64,000 nucleotides of DNA from an uncultured Methanobrevibacter sp. (GCF_937881195.1 NZ_CALGFC010000032.1:1-64000), one strand, 5' to 3'; counted from the stretch's first letter, positions 38,876-48,106 are shown. Numbers and translations are program-made. Notes: generated from the sequence alone by a model not told the origin.

Positions 38876-39634
38876 TTAATTATTTTCTTCACTTTCATTA
38901 TTTTCATCAGAAGAGTTATCCTCTGCTTCTTCTACTTTCTTTTCAAATGCATCTACAAATTCTACTTTTTCAAAGTCCATATTGTCCCAAATATCTTTGG
39001 ATATTCTGAATCTTGCAAAAGTAACATCCATGTAAGATTTTTGATCAAATCTAGTAATTTCATCTAGTTTTATACTAACTTTATCCCCATCAATTTTGAT
39101 TTCAGTTTTATCAAGATCCATATTCGGATAGGAATAATGAAGTTGAATCATACTTTTGATTTTTTCTTCATCATCTTCAATTATGTCAGAGATTACAATA
39201 CTGTACTCGAGATTTTTACCAGCTAAGTCATGGTTGAAGTCTACTTTAACTCTTCCACCACTAACAGTTAAAACTCTCCCTTTATGGCCTTCGGAAGTTA
39301 ATTCCATACCAACATGAGGAGTCATACCCTGTTTTTTGAATTCCTTCATAGGAATTAATTGAATTAGATTAGAATCTCTTTCTCCGAAACCATCTTTAGG
39401 AGAAACTTCAATTTCTTTTGATTCTCCAACATCTAAACCAATAACAGCTTCATCAATAGCTTTTAATAAATGATTACCTCCAACAACAATAGGTATTGGA
39501 CCATATTCTTTATTTTCTACTAAAATTCCTGATTCTTTAGCTATTTCTTCGTTAGTAGTATCAAAAACATCTCCAGTTTCTTTAATTTTACCAGTAAATT
39601 CTAATTTAATAAAATCGCCATTTTTTATTGCCAT
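38876..39634 (-). CDS. FKBP-type peptidyl-prolyl isomerase (SlyD-like, long archaeal form)
   Basis: This cytoplasmic chaperone-isomerase has 252 residues. The FKBP core is IKNGDFIKLEFTGKIKETGDVFDTT, then GGNHLLKAIDEAVIGLDVGESKEIEVSPKDGFGERDSNLIQLIPM, with the insert-in-flap chaperone segment GMELTSEGHKGRVLTVSGGRVKVDFNHDLAGKNLEYSI. The C-terminal 90 residues form the extra domain of long archaeal FKBPs, ending in an acidic tail. GGAG precedes the ATG. It overlaps the upstream nucleotidyltransferase gene by 10 bp, so they share a transcript. Confidence 0.92.
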   Translation of the reverse strand: MAIKNGDFIKLEFTGKIKETGDVFDTTNEEIAKESGILVENKEYGPIPIVVGGNHLLKAIDEAVIGLDVGESKEIEVSPKDGFGERDSNLIQLIPMKEFKKQGMTPHVGMELTSEGHKGRVLTVSGGRVKVDFNHDLAGKNLEYSIVISDIIEDDEEKIKSMIQLHYSYPNMDLDKTEIKIDGDKVSIKLDEITRFDQKSYMDVTFARFRISKDIWDNMDFEKVEFVDAFEKKVEEAEDNSSDENNESEENN

Positions 39635-40779
39635 AATTCGATTCTCCTATTATTTTCATTAATTTTTTCTTTAAACTCTTCTAAAACATTCTCATTTTTG
39701 TAATCTAGAACTCTAATTTTAGAAGGATAGTTATCAATATAATCATAAATTATATCCTTATTTATTTTAGTTTCTAATACACTTAAAACCCTATGGTTAA
39801 AGTGACTAGAAAATCCATATGAGATGCAATTTTGAACTTCTTCAATTGACTCGAAATCTTTATCTTCTCTAAAATTAACTATTTTTTTAGCTGTTTTATC
39901 ATCAATAAGATTTAAACTTACTAATTCAGTAAAAGAAAGCTTATTCACTGAATCAATAATTGAATCAAAATCTCTAGACATATTTAAAGGAGCCCTATTA
40001 TTTTTTATCTCCTCATCTAATATATCTATTGTGGAAGATGGCATCATATTATTTACATTTGAAAAGTCTCCTTTCATAGTAGCTTCACGAATTAAAGTCC
40101 CGCTTACTCCTTCAATACGTTTTACAAAAATAAATTTATCTTTAAAATCAAAATTTATCCTTTTCAACGATTTTGAAAGAGATGTTATAACATAATTATC
40201 TTCTTCAAGCTTGCCTTCATAAAGAACTTCCCTTTTGTCCATATCCATAATTTGATATGGTCTTGGAGCAACAGAATGTCCTAATTTTATCCTATCTAAA
40301 ATAATATCATAACCTTCAAAAGGTCGATACCCCCTAGGGATAAAATCAGCACCTAAAGCTTTGAAAGTTTTAGCTAAACAGAGAGAATATTGACCAGACC
40401 CCATTATTCCCATAGGAGGACCTTCAACAACTATATCTGCACCAGCAGCTATAGCTGTTTTTGCTCTTGCTTCCCTTGTCATGATAAAAGGTAGTCCCCT
40501 ACCACTTCTTTCAAATAGCCCAGGTACAACAGCTACAAACAAATTGTTAGGAATTTTTTCTTTAGCTACATTCATACAATGGTAATGACCATTATGAAGA
40601 GGATTATATTCTGTAAAATCAGCAATCAGACTTTTTTTAGAATTGCCAACATCTTCCAATTCCTCATTTTTATTTGACAATCCAATAGAATCATTATAAT
40701 CTTTATAAAAAATATCCATATCTCTTTTAATTATCTTTTTTACAAAATCATCTAATGTTCCTAATTCATCTGAGTGCAT
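39625..40779 (-). CDS. TmcAL-like nucleotidyltransferase with HhH-like C-terminus
   Basis: The 384-residue protein has the HIGH-type nucleotidyltransferase motif ADFTEYNPLHNGHYHCMNVAKEK, GADIVVEGPPMGIMGSGQYSLCLAKTFKALGADF and EGVSGTLIREA, similar to TmcAL (tRNA-Met cytidine acetate ligase, DUF795). The archaeal form here carries an extra C-terminal region with LNLIDDKTAKKIVNFREDKDFESIEEVQN, which looks like a helix-hairpin-helix nucleic-acid binding motif. Together they suggest a tRNA- or nucleic acid-acting adenylating enzyme, not proven. No clear ribosome site precedes the ATG. Confidence 0.65.
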   Translation of the reverse strand: MHSDELGTLDDFVKKIIKRDMDIFYKDYNDSIGLSNKNEELEDVGNSKKSLIADFTEYNPLHNGHYHCMNVAKEKIPNNLFVAVVPGLFERSGRGLPFIMTREARAKTAIAAGADIVVEGPPMGIMGSGQYSLCLAKTFKALGADFIPRGYRPFEGYDIILDRIKLGHSVAPRPYQIMDMDKREVLYEGKLEEDNYVITSLSKSLKRINFDFKDKFIFVKRIEGVSGTLIREATMKGDFSNVNNMMPSSTIDILDEEIKNNRAPLNMSRDFDSIIDSVNKLSFTELVSLNLIDDKTAKKIVNFREDKDFESIEEVQNCISYGFSSHFNHRVLSVLETKINKDIIYDYIDNYPSKIRVLDYKNENVLEEFKEKINENNRRIELWQ

Positions 40780-41289
40780 ACTTATATTTTTATTTTTTTA
40801 GTTATAACTATTTTACTAATTAATTATTATATAACAAAAAATAGTTCAAAAATGAATATTATTTATGATATTATTAAAGAATTATAAAATAAAAAATAAT
40901 ATAAAAATAATATAAAAATAATGTAAAAATAAAATAAGAATATTAAAAGTATTAATAAAAAAGTAAAAAGTTAAAATGAAAGTGAAAAATTTATAAAAAT
41001 AAAAATAATAAAAAATAGTTCCAAAAATAATAAAAAGGAAGATTAAAGATAAAAATATAAATTATTAAAACGAAATATTAATATAAATTATTAAAATAAT
41101 TAGTAGAATAAATAGAATAAATATAAGAAAAACATACACAAAACAGATAATTATTGGTTATATTTCAAATATATCTTTAATATTTTTTAAAAAATTTAAT
41201 AGAATATTTTAAAAGCTAATTAATATATTTTAAAAGCTAATTTTATAAATTAAAATAATTATTATAAAAAATAATTAGGAAAAGTCAAA
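40780..41289. other. Divergent gene-free gap
   Basis: AT-simple sequence lies between the nucleotidyltransferase and pyrC genes. It contains a duplicated word TATTTTAAAAGCTAATT (41208-41242). No RNA or ORF is credible. AGGA precedes the pyrC start. Confidence 0.5.
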
Positions 41290-42609
41290 ATGAATGATTT
41301 AGTAATTAAAAATTCTAAGTTAATAGAGAAATCTGGAAATCATTATATAGGTATAAAAGATGGGAAAATATCTGAAATATCAAAACAGCCCATAAATGGT
41401 GAAGAAGAGATTGATATAAGTGGAAAAATTCTTCTTCCAGGATTAATTGATCCACATGTTCATTTTAGAGACCCAGGATTAACATATAAAGAAAATTTTA
41501 AAAGTGGCAGTTTAGCTGCGGCTCATGGTGGATTTACAACAGTATTGGATATGCCAAATACTATTCCTCCAACAAATACTGCTAAAGCATTTAAAGAAAA
41601 GAAAAAAATAGGTGAAAATAAAAGCATTATTAATTTTGGACTTCATGGAGGATTAAGTAGTATAGAGGAAATAAAAAAAATATCTAAACTAAATCCTGCA
41701 TCATTCAAAATATTTATGGATTTATATGAAAATTTTGAAATTGAAAAAATGTTTGAAAATCTTTCTTTTAATATTAAATCAAAAAACATACCTATAACCT
41801 TACACTGTGAAGATAAAAAGACCATAATAGAAAATACAGATAGAATTAAAAAGTTAGGGCGTTCTAGTGAAAATAATGCAATAGATTATAGCTATGCAAG
41901 AGATTCTAAGTCAGAACTTATTTCAGTCAAATATGCAATAGGATTAGCCCATAAATACAATTTATCTCTACATATTTGTCATTTAAGCACCATAAATGCA
42001 CTAAATTATCTAAAATCAATTAAAAATTTAAAAATAGGAATTACAACTGAAATAACCCCTCATCACTTACTTTTAGACAATAGTTATTTTAATACATTGC
42101 GAAATATTGTTAAAACTAATCCTCCTTTAAGACCAAAAGGAGAAAATTTAACAATTGAATCATTGAACTCGATTGATATGATTGGTACTGATCATGCCCC
42201 ACATTCTTTAGATGAAAAACAAAAAGGAGTTTGGGATTCAAACCCGGGAATTCCAAATTTAGAAACTACACTCCCACTTATATTGACTGAAGTAAATAAA
42301 GGAAATATTGATTTGAAAATGATTCCTAAATTAATGTCAGAAAACCCTGCAAAGCGATTCAATATTCCAAATAAAGGAAAAATAATTAAAAATTATGATG
42401 CTGACCTAATAGTAGTTGACCTCAAAAAAGAAGGAAGGCTAAATATGGACAATTTCTATACAAAAGCAAAATATAGTCCTTTTGAAGATTTTTATTATAA
42501 AGGAATAGCTACTATGACAATTTGTAATGGTAAAATTATTATGAATGATAATGAATTTTTAGGTGTAAATTCAGAATATAAAAATATAACTAAATATGTT
42601 TATGATTAA
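41290..42609 (+). CDS. pyrC: Dihydroorotase
   Basis: PyrC cyclises carbamoyl-aspartate to dihydroorotate in pyrimidine synthesis. The 439-residue zinc amidohydrolase has the metal motif LIDPHVHFRDPGLTYKENF, the GGFTTVLDMPNT segment, LHCED, the second-metal histidines in LHICHLST, TTEITPHHLLL, and the catalytic Asp in MIGTDHAPHSLDEK. Length suits the class I family. AGGA precedes the ATG. The nickel-binding CooT gene follows 107 bp later. Confidence 0.95.
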   Translation: MNDLVIKNSKLIEKSGNHYIGIKDGKISEISKQPINGEEEIDISGKILLPGLIDPHVHFRDPGLTYKENFKSGSLAAAHGGFTTVLDMPNTIPPTNTAKAFKEKKKIGENKSIINFGLHGGLSSIEEIKKISKLNPASFKIFMDLYENFEIEKMFENLSFNIKSKNIPITLHCEDKKTIIENTDRIKKLGRSSENNAIDYSYARDSKSELISVKYAIGLAHKYNLSLHICHLSTINALNYLKSIKNLKIGITTEITPHHLLLDNSYFNTLRNIVKTNPPLRPKGENLTIESLNSIDMIGTDHAPHSLDEKQKGVWDSNPGIPNLETTLPLILTEVNKGNIDLKMIPKLMSENPAKRFNIPNKGKIIKNYDADLIVVDLKKEGRLNMDNFYTKAKYSPFEDFYYKGIATMTICNGKIIMNDNEFLGVNSEYKNITKYVYD

Positions 42610-42716
42610 AAATTAATAAAGTTTTGAGATTAATAAAGTTTTAAAATTAATAGAAAATTAAAATTATATATAGTTTAAAATTAATATCATTTTTAGAATC
42701 AATAGAGGTTTAAATC

Positions 42717-42896
42717 ATGTGTGAATCTAATATTTATAATAGTAATGGAGAATTAATAATGGAAGATGTTATGGTTGTTGATATTGAAGATACAAAAATA
42801 ACCATGACGGATATACTAAATGAAAAAAAAATTATCTATGGGAAATTTATCAGATTAGAGCTAGAAGAACATAAACTAATTATAGATGAAATTTAA
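42717..42896 (+). CDS. CooT family nickel-binding protein (59 residues)
   Basis: This short gene starts MCESNIY with the conserved Met-Cys and continues GELIMEDVMVVDIEDTKI, LNEKKIIYGKFIRL and EEHKLIIDEI, the full pattern of the roughly 60-residue CooT family. Cys2 is the nickel ligand in characterised members. Its ATG follows an AGAGGT ribosome site at 42704-42709. CooT proteins bind nickel for CODH maturation, though stand-alone copies may serve other enzymes. A DedA gene follows 89 bp downstream, separated by a 14-bp repeat. Confidence 0.85.
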   Translation: MCESNIYNSNGELIMEDVMVVDIEDTKITMTDILNEKKIIYGKFIRLELEEHKLIIDEI

Positions 42897-42923
42897 AAAA
42901 GATAAAAATTGAATTATAATTCA

Positions 42924-42979
42924 AAAATTAAAAGCTGAAAATTAAAAGCTGAAAATTAAAAGCTGAAAATTAAAAGTTG
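42924..42979 (+). repeat. Four 14-bp tandem repeats abutting the DedA start
   Basis: AAAATTAAAAGCTG repeats at 42924, 42938 and 42952, and once more with a single change at 42966. The array ends six bases before the ATG at 42986, occupying the place where a ribosome site would be. Confidence 0.92.
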
Positions 42980-42985
42980 AAAATT

Positions 42986-43633
42986 ATGTTAGAAACAGTT
43001 ACAAGCTATTTACAATCTTTTTTTATTGAATATGGTGCAATTGGAGTATTTCTTGGAAGCATAATTGAAGAGATAATCGCCCCAATACCTTCAACAATAA
43101 TTATATTAGGAAGTAGTTTTTTTATATTAGAAGGACAAATAATTGGATTAACTTCCATTACAAATCTTTTCTTGAATGTCGCACTTCCCGCAGCTTTGGG
43201 AATGACAATAGGATCACTATTCATATATGGTATTTGTTATTATATTGGCAAACCATTCATAGTTAAATGGGGAAAATATTTAGCTATTAACTGGGAAGAT
43301 ATTGAAAAAACAGATGAAAAATTCCAAAAACAAACAAAAGACGAAATTATTCTCTATGGTGTAAGAGCTATACCAGTTATCCCTAGTGTAGCTATTAGTG
43401 CATTCTGTGGAGTTATTCGGTATGATCTTAAAAAGTATATTATCATAACATTTCTAGGAGGATTAACAAGAGCCACTATTCTTGGATTTTTAGGATGGCA
43501 ATTTGGAAATGTATATAAAAATATAGCAAATCAAATATCATTTTTAGAAGAAATAGTTGTAATAGCTATATTTGTTGGCATAATAGGATATATATTATAT
43601 AAAAAAAATCAGAATAATGATAATGAGAAATAA
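42986..43633 (+). CDS. DedA family membrane protein, second copy
   Basis: The 215-residue membrane protein belongs to the DedA/VTT family: IGVFLGSIIEEIIAPIPSTIIILGSSFF, LPAALGMTIGSLFIYGICYYIGKPF, and RAIPVIPSVAISAFCGVIRYDLKKYI with the conserved Arg-x-x-Pro segment. It differs clearly from the copy at 14280, with a Glu-rich EEIIAPIPS instead of the PGDS motif. Members are linked to lipid scrambling and cation homeostasis. The ATG at 42986 has no obvious ribosome site because of the tandem repeat. Confidence 0.85.
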   Translation: MLETVTSYLQSFFIEYGAIGVFLGSIIEEIIAPIPSTIIILGSSFFILEGQIIGLTSITNLFLNVALPAALGMTIGSLFIYGICYYIGKPFIVKWGKYLAINWEDIEKTDEKFQKQTKDEIILYGVRAIPVIPSVAISAFCGVIRYDLKKYIIITFLGGLTRATILGFLGWQFGNVYKNIANQISFLEEIVVIAIFVGIIGYILYKKNQNNDNEK

Positions 43634-43757
43634 TAAATATATAATCTGTTTTTATTAAATACCTGGAAAAAATAAGTAATTATAATTCTATTAAGAATAA
43701 ACTAAATATTATTTTTATAAAATATATGCTAAAAAATAAAAATGTTATTTTATAAAT

Positions 43758-43829
43758 AGGCTAAAAAATAAGCTAAATATTATTTTTATAAATAGGCTAA
43801 AAAATGAGCTAAATATTATTTTTGTAAAT
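43758..43829. repeat. Two copies of a 36-bp repeat
   Basis: The unit starts AGGCTAAAAAATAAGCTAAA. Copies at 43758-43793 and 43794-43829 differ at a few positions, and a third, degraded copy precedes them (about 43688-43757). They lie in the convergent gap between the DedA gene and mvhB. Confidence 0.85.
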
Positions 43830-43856
43830 TAAACTAATAAATATATTAAAAAAAAA

Positions 43857-43879
43857 ATTAGATGGATTAACCATCTAAT
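43857..43879 (-). terminator. Hairpin terminator of the mvh operon
   Basis: ATTAGATGG (43857-43865) pairs with CCATCTAAT (43871-43879) across a 5-base loop. On the minus strand a run of T follows. It lies 27 bp past the mvhB stop. The stem is almost identical to that behind mtrH. Confidence 0.8.
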
Positions 43880-43905
43880 ATATTAAAAATATTTTGTTTT
43901 CTTGT

Positions 43906-45141
43906 TTATTTAAATTCCATTGCATCTTTAGGACATGCTTCGATACATTGTTCACATAAAGTACAGAAACCAACGAGAGGTAAATTACCTTCATCCTTAA
44001 GTTTCAACATATCATATGGACAAACATCGATACAATCTCCACATTGATTACATTTAGATGGATTGAAAACAATTCTATTTCTTTCAACAATTTCCCCATT
44101 AGCTACTTTATCAATAGGTGCTAAAGTTAAAGCCCCTTCAGGACATTTTGCGGCACATGCACCACATCTAACACACATATTGAATGATGGTTCTTTGTTT
44201 GTTTGTTCTTCACCAGGAATTTGTACACCGTCTTTCCTAACTACACGAATAGCTTCAGAAGGACAAGAAACAGCACAAGCACCTAAGAAATCACATTTTT
44301 CAGAATTATTGACAACTCCTTCCTCATTTGCAGGTTTTGCATCTCCCCATTCGACGTCTAAGCTAATAGCATCAACTGGACAGAGTTTTTCACATAAACT
44401 GCAAGCAGCACAAATATCTGGAAGGTCTACGGTTAAATTGGATTTAGCTTCAATGAAGTCACCAGGACAAGCATCAACACAAGTATTACAACCAATACAA
44501 GTATCTTCACTTAAAGTAAAGGACTTGATTTCTTTTGAACGTTTTACTGGTCTTTTCTTTGATATAAATACTGCATCCCATGGGCAAGTTTGAGAACAAA
44601 CTCCACATTTAATACAAGTATCTTCATCAATAACTATTTCTCCACCAACTTCTGGAAGTGTAATAGCATCAACAGGGCATTCAGGAACACAAGTTCCACA
44701 GCCAACACAATCTTTAATAAAGATAGGTTCAGTGATTTCTATTTCACGAGTTTTAGGTTCTTTAATTCCTGGAATTCCAATTACTTCAACTGGACAGATG
44801 TTTACACATTTTTGACACATTACACAGAAACCTTGTAAATTCAAAGCACCTTCACAATCACAGATTTTTAATGTTTGAGGAGGGCATATTTCTACACAAT
44901 CTCCACATTCATTACATTTAACTGGATTGAAAACAATTCTTGCTTGGGTGTCTCCATTCTCATTAATGAGTAATTCATCCACAGTGAGTGCACCTTGTGG
45001 GCAAGTTTCAACACATTTAGGTTCTCCACCACAGATATCACAGTAGACGACTTTTTGATCTTCTAATTCGATAGCTGCAGATGGGCATGTTCCTTCACAT
45101 GCTCCACACTTGATGCAGTCTTCTTGATTGACTACGATCAT
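43906..45141 (-). CDS. mvhB: Polyferredoxin of F420-nonreducing hydrogenase
   Basis: MvhB is an electron carrier of tandem bacterial-type ferredoxin domains encoded with Mvh hydrogenase. The 411-residue protein has twelve cysteine motifs of the 2[4Fe-4S] type in six pairs, for example CIKCGACEGTCP, CNECGDCVEICP, CVGCGTCVPECP and CNQCGDCIDVCP. The second motif is a variant (CDICGGEPKCVETCP), and the ninth (CDFLGACAVSCP) has Leu where the second Cys would be. It is the last gene of mvhDGAB, 12 bp behind mvhA. Ferredoxin-like electron transfer is known; its place in bifurcation is not settled. Confidence 0.93.
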   Translation of the reverse strand: MIVVNQEDCIKCGACEGTCPSAAIELEDQKVVYCDICGGEPKCVETCPQGALTVDELLINENGDTQARIVFNPVKCNECGDCVEICPPQTLKICDCEGALNLQGFCVMCQKCVNICPVEVIGIPGIKEPKTREIEITEPIFIKDCVGCGTCVPECPVDAITLPEVGGEIVIDEDTCIKCGVCSQTCPWDAVFISKKRPVKRSKEIKSFTLSEDTCIGCNTCVDACPGDFIEAKSNLTVDLPDICAACSLCEKLCPVDAISLDVEWGDAKPANEEGVVNNSEKCDFLGACAVSCPSEAIRVVRKDGVQIPGEEQTNKEPSFNMCVRCGACAAKCPEGALTLAPIDKVANGEIVERNRIVFNPSKCNQCGDCIDVCPYDMLKLKDEGNLPLVGFCTLCEQCIEACPKDAMEFK

Positions 45142-45153
45142 ATGTTACACCCC

Positions 45154-46581
45154 TTAGATTTTGTTAATTAAATTGCCTTCACTATCATAAACTTCTATAG
45201 TAGCTAATCTCATTTGGCTATCCATTGAGTGAGTAGCACAAGATAAACATGGGTCGTAAGCTCTGATAACCATTTCCATTAAGTTGAAAATACTATCATC
45301 GACTTCAACGCCAGGTTTGATGTAGTCTTTAGCTACTTTTTGAATACCCATTTCCATTGCTGGATTATTTTGGATGGTTGCAACAACAATATTAACATTG
45401 GTCATTAAACCATCATCATCAGTTTTATAATGGTGTATTAAAGTTCCACGAGGAGCTTCTACAATACCTGCACCTTCACCAGCTACTCTTTCAATTGCAT
45501 CTGGGAATTTTTTACCAGATAAGTCGCCTTCTAAGTGTGCAGCTGCACATTCAGCAGAAGCTAATAACTCGATTAATCTTGCCCAGTGGAAGAGTAATGG
45601 TGCTTGACCATATCCAAATTTATCATGGAACTCTTTAAATCTATCTTGAGCAAGAGGTGCAGCATCAGGCATTTTATCTGCTACATTAATTCTTGATAAT
45701 GGAGCTACTCTATAAATACCATCAGGATAACCTAATTCTTTGATATAAGGGAATTTTAACCAAGAGTATGGTTTTACATGTTCAGCAACAACATCTAAGT
45801 ATCCGAGGTTGTTGTATTCATATTCTGTTTTAGAACCATCTTTACTTTTGATTCTAACATCACCGTTGTAAACATCCCATACACCATCATTAGTTAAACC
45901 ACAGTGTCTAGTGTCGCCGAAATTACCTAAAGAATTAACTAAATCTATTTTTTCTTCAAATATAGGAGTAGCTAAGTCTAAAGTTGCTTGAGCTAATTCA
46001 ACATTTTGTTGTGCTTTAGCAAGTAAATCTTTTTGAGTTTCAGCATCTAATTCAGTGGATATTCCACCAGGAGTTGAAGAAGTTGGGTGAATTGGTCTTC
46101 CACCAACAGCTTTAACAATATCTAGACCATTTTTCCTCATTTGAATAGCTTGTAATGCTACATCAGGCATATCTTTAATAATTTGGAAAACATTCCTTGT
46201 TTTTCTGTTTCCATCAGGAATAACTAAATCAGGAGCTGCTAAAAAATAAAAGTGCAATGCATGAGAATGCATAAATGAACCCCAGTTCATTAATTCTCTC
46301 ATTTTGTAAGCAGCAGGTAATATATCATTATCTTCAAATCCATAACATTGATCAGCAGCTTTTGCAGCAGCTAAGTGGTGTTGTACATCACAAATACCAC
46401 AAATTCTAGGAACAATCCTTGGAGCTTCTTCAACAGGACGTCCTTGCATGAATTTTTCAAATCCTCTAAATTCCATTACATGTAATTTTGTATCTTGTAC
46501 GTTTCCTGCATCGTCGAGTTGGACAGTGATTTTTGCATGTCCTTCAATACGGGTTACAGGTTCCATAGTAAGTTTTACCAT
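45154..46581 (-). CDS. mvhA: F420-nonreducing hydrogenase large subunit
   Basis: MvhA carries the [NiFe] site that splits hydrogen for the Mvh-Hdr electron-bifurcating complex. The 475-residue protein has the N-terminal nickel ligands in RICGICDVQHHLAA and the C-terminal DPCLSCATH, after which a 24-residue tail would be removed by the maturation protease. The opening MEPVTRIEGHAKITVQLDDAGNV is also typical. GGGGG precedes the ATG. It follows mvhG with no gap. The coordinated Cys residues are cysteine codons, not selenocysteine. Confidence 0.96.
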   Translation of the reverse strand: MVKLTMEPVTRIEGHAKITVQLDDAGNVQDTKLHVMEFRGFEKFMQGRPVEEAPRIVPRICGICDVQHHLAAAKAADQCYGFEDNDILPAAYKMRELMNWGSFMHSHALHFYFLAAPDLVIPDGNRKTRNVFQIIKDMPDVALQAIQMRKNGLDIVKAVGGRPIHPTSSTPGGISTELDAETQKDLLAKAQQNVELAQATLDLATPIFEEKIDLVNSLGNFGDTRHCGLTNDGVWDVYNGDVRIKSKDGSKTEYEYNNLGYLDVVAEHVKPYSWLKFPYIKELGYPDGIYRVAPLSRINVADKMPDAAPLAQDRFKEFHDKFGYGQAPLLFHWARLIELLASAECAAAHLEGDLSGKKFPDAIERVAGEGAGIVEAPRGTLIHHYKTDDDGLMTNVNIVVATIQNNPAMEMGIQKVAKDYIKPGVEVDDSIFNLMEMVIRAYDPCLSCATHSMDSQMRLATIEVYDSEGNLINKI

Positions 46582-47508
46582 TTATTTTCCCCCATTTTGC
46601 ATTTTTGCAGGTATTAAAGCAGCTGGTAAAGTGTAGGTATAGAAAGTACCAACAATATCATCTAATTGATCAGCCACTTGTTCTGGGTCAATAGTTTTAT
46701 CTTCTTCTACCCCATAATCAGATGCAATAGCACTAATCATTTTAGCACCTTGATCTTTTACTTTAGCAGTAGGACCATAACAACCTCTACATTGGATAGC
46801 TATGGATGGGCATTCTGCACCACATAAGGATACAGTAGCTGGCCCCATACAGATTAAACCTTGAGGTATTAAACATAAATCATCTTCAGGTTTTCCAACT
46901 TCAAATTGTCTTTTAATGAAATCCATAGATAAACCTTCAGGTGGTTTTTCTCTTGGACATACTTCACAAAGATTAGTTGTAGGTAATTCAACAGATTCTC
47001 CTTTTAATAAAGATACAACCGCTTCAGCTACAACATCAGATCTTGGAGGACAACCTGGTACAATTAAGTCTATATCGATTGCTTCTCCTAAAGGTCTAAC
47101 TCTACTTTCTAATGCTGGAACATCTTCATTAGGAATAATTCCCTCTTCATTTACAGTACTTGGGGAATTAATGTATGCTTCTTGTTCTAAATCTTCTACA
47201 GTATGTAAATTACCAAGTCCAGGTATTCCACCATAAACCGCGCAAGTTCCATAACTTATAACAAATTTAGCTTTTTCCCTTAATTCTTCAGCTAATTCTC
47301 TGTTTTCTTCATTACGAATTCCACCTTCAATAATTAATACATCTAATTCAGGGACTTCATCATATTTAGTATCCATTAAAACAGGTGAAAATTCGAAATC
47401 AGCTAATTCTAAAACATCTAATAAAGATTCGTGAAAATCAGCAATAGATAAGTGACATCCAGAGCAACCTCCAAGCCACATAGTTCCTATTTTTGCTTTT
47501 TCTGCCAT
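46582..47508 (-). CDS. mvhG: F420-nonreducing hydrogenase small subunit
   Basis: MvhG relays electrons from the nickel site through three iron-sulfur clusters. The 308-residue protein shows MWLGGCSGCHLSIADFHESLLD (proximal cluster ligands), ISYGTCAVYGGIPGLGN, VPGCPPRSDVV, and the C-terminal ligands in CLIPQGLICMGPATVSLCGAECPSIAIQCRGCYGPT. No Tat signal is present, as expected for a cytoplasmic Mvh. GGAGG precedes the ATG. The gene abuts mvhA. Confidence 0.96.
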   Translation of the reverse strand: MAEKAKIGTMWLGGCSGCHLSIADFHESLLDVLELADFEFSPVLMDTKYDEVPELDVLIIEGGIRNEENRELAEELREKAKFVISYGTCAVYGGIPGLGNLHTVEDLEQEAYINSPSTVNEEGIIPNEDVPALESRVRPLGEAIDIDLIVPGCPPRSDVVAEAVVSLLKGESVELPTTNLCEVCPREKPPEGLSMDFIKRQFEVGKPEDDLCLIPQGLICMGPATVSLCGAECPSIAIQCRGCYGPTAKVKDQGAKMISAIASDYGVEEDKTIDPEQVADQLDDIVGTFYTYTLPAALIPAKMQNGGK

Positions 47509-47522
47509 TTTATTTCCTCCAC

Positions 47523-47951
47523 TTATGCCTCAGCATCAAGTTGTTCTTTTAAAGGTGCAGGACCTAACTCTTTAATACGGTTTACCATCATTTTAACAGT
47601 TTCTGCAAATTTTTCACCTTCAGATGCAGAAATCCAATCATGGTATACTCTGTCTTTTCCAATACCCATTTCTTCAGCTAATTTGTAAATTAGTCTCATT
47701 CTTCTATCTAATTTGTAATTACCTGCGTCATAATGGCAGTCACCGTGGTGGCAACCTGCAACTATTACACCATCTGCTCCTTCACGGAATGCTTTCAATA
47801 CAAACTGAGGTTCAATTCTTCCAGAACACATTACCCTAATAACCCTAATATTCGGTGGGTATTGCATTCTAGCTGTACCTGCAGTATCTGCTCCCCCATA
47901 GGAACACCAGTTGCAACAAAACATTACAATTTTTACGTCATCTTCAGCCAT
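47523..47951 (-). CDS. mvhD: Hydrogenase iron-sulfur subunit (MvhD)
   Basis: MvhD carries a [2Fe-2S] cluster and links Mvh hydrogenase to HdrA. The 142-residue protein has all expected cysteines: MFCCNWCSYGGADTAG, VMCSGRIEP and VAGCHHGDCHYDAGN. I chose the ATG at 47951 because GGAGG lies just upstream; the longer frame starts inside that site. It opens the mvhDGAB operon. The HdrA encoded at 53757 carries a cysteine-free copy of the same fold. Confidence 0.95.
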   Translation of the reverse strand: MAEDDVKIVMFCCNWCSYGGADTAGTARMQYPPNIRVIRVMCSGRIEPQFVLKAFREGADGVIVAGCHHGDCHYDAGNYKLDRRMRLIYKLAEEMGIGKDRVYHDWISASEGEKFAETVKMMVNRIKELGPAPLKEQLDAEA

Positions 47952-48106
47952 AGAGTTTCCTCCACTTAACATATTTTATTTATATTCATAAATTTTAAAC
48001 TCAATAATTCATTCTTAATTTAATAATATACATATTATTATAGATATCATAAATTATTTTTAGATAATATAGTAAAGTTTAGATAAAAATTTCTATATTT
48101 GCAAAT

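Noticed and set aside
42924..42979. Possible CRISPR-like array
   Set aside because: Units of 14 bp are directly adjacent with no spacers. The same holds for the 25-bp and 36-bp arrays; no CRISPR array or cas gene is visible.
44063..44593. Long frames antisense to mvhB and other conserved genes
   Set aside because: They are shadows of strongly conserved genes on the opposite strand and have no ribosome site or family pattern.
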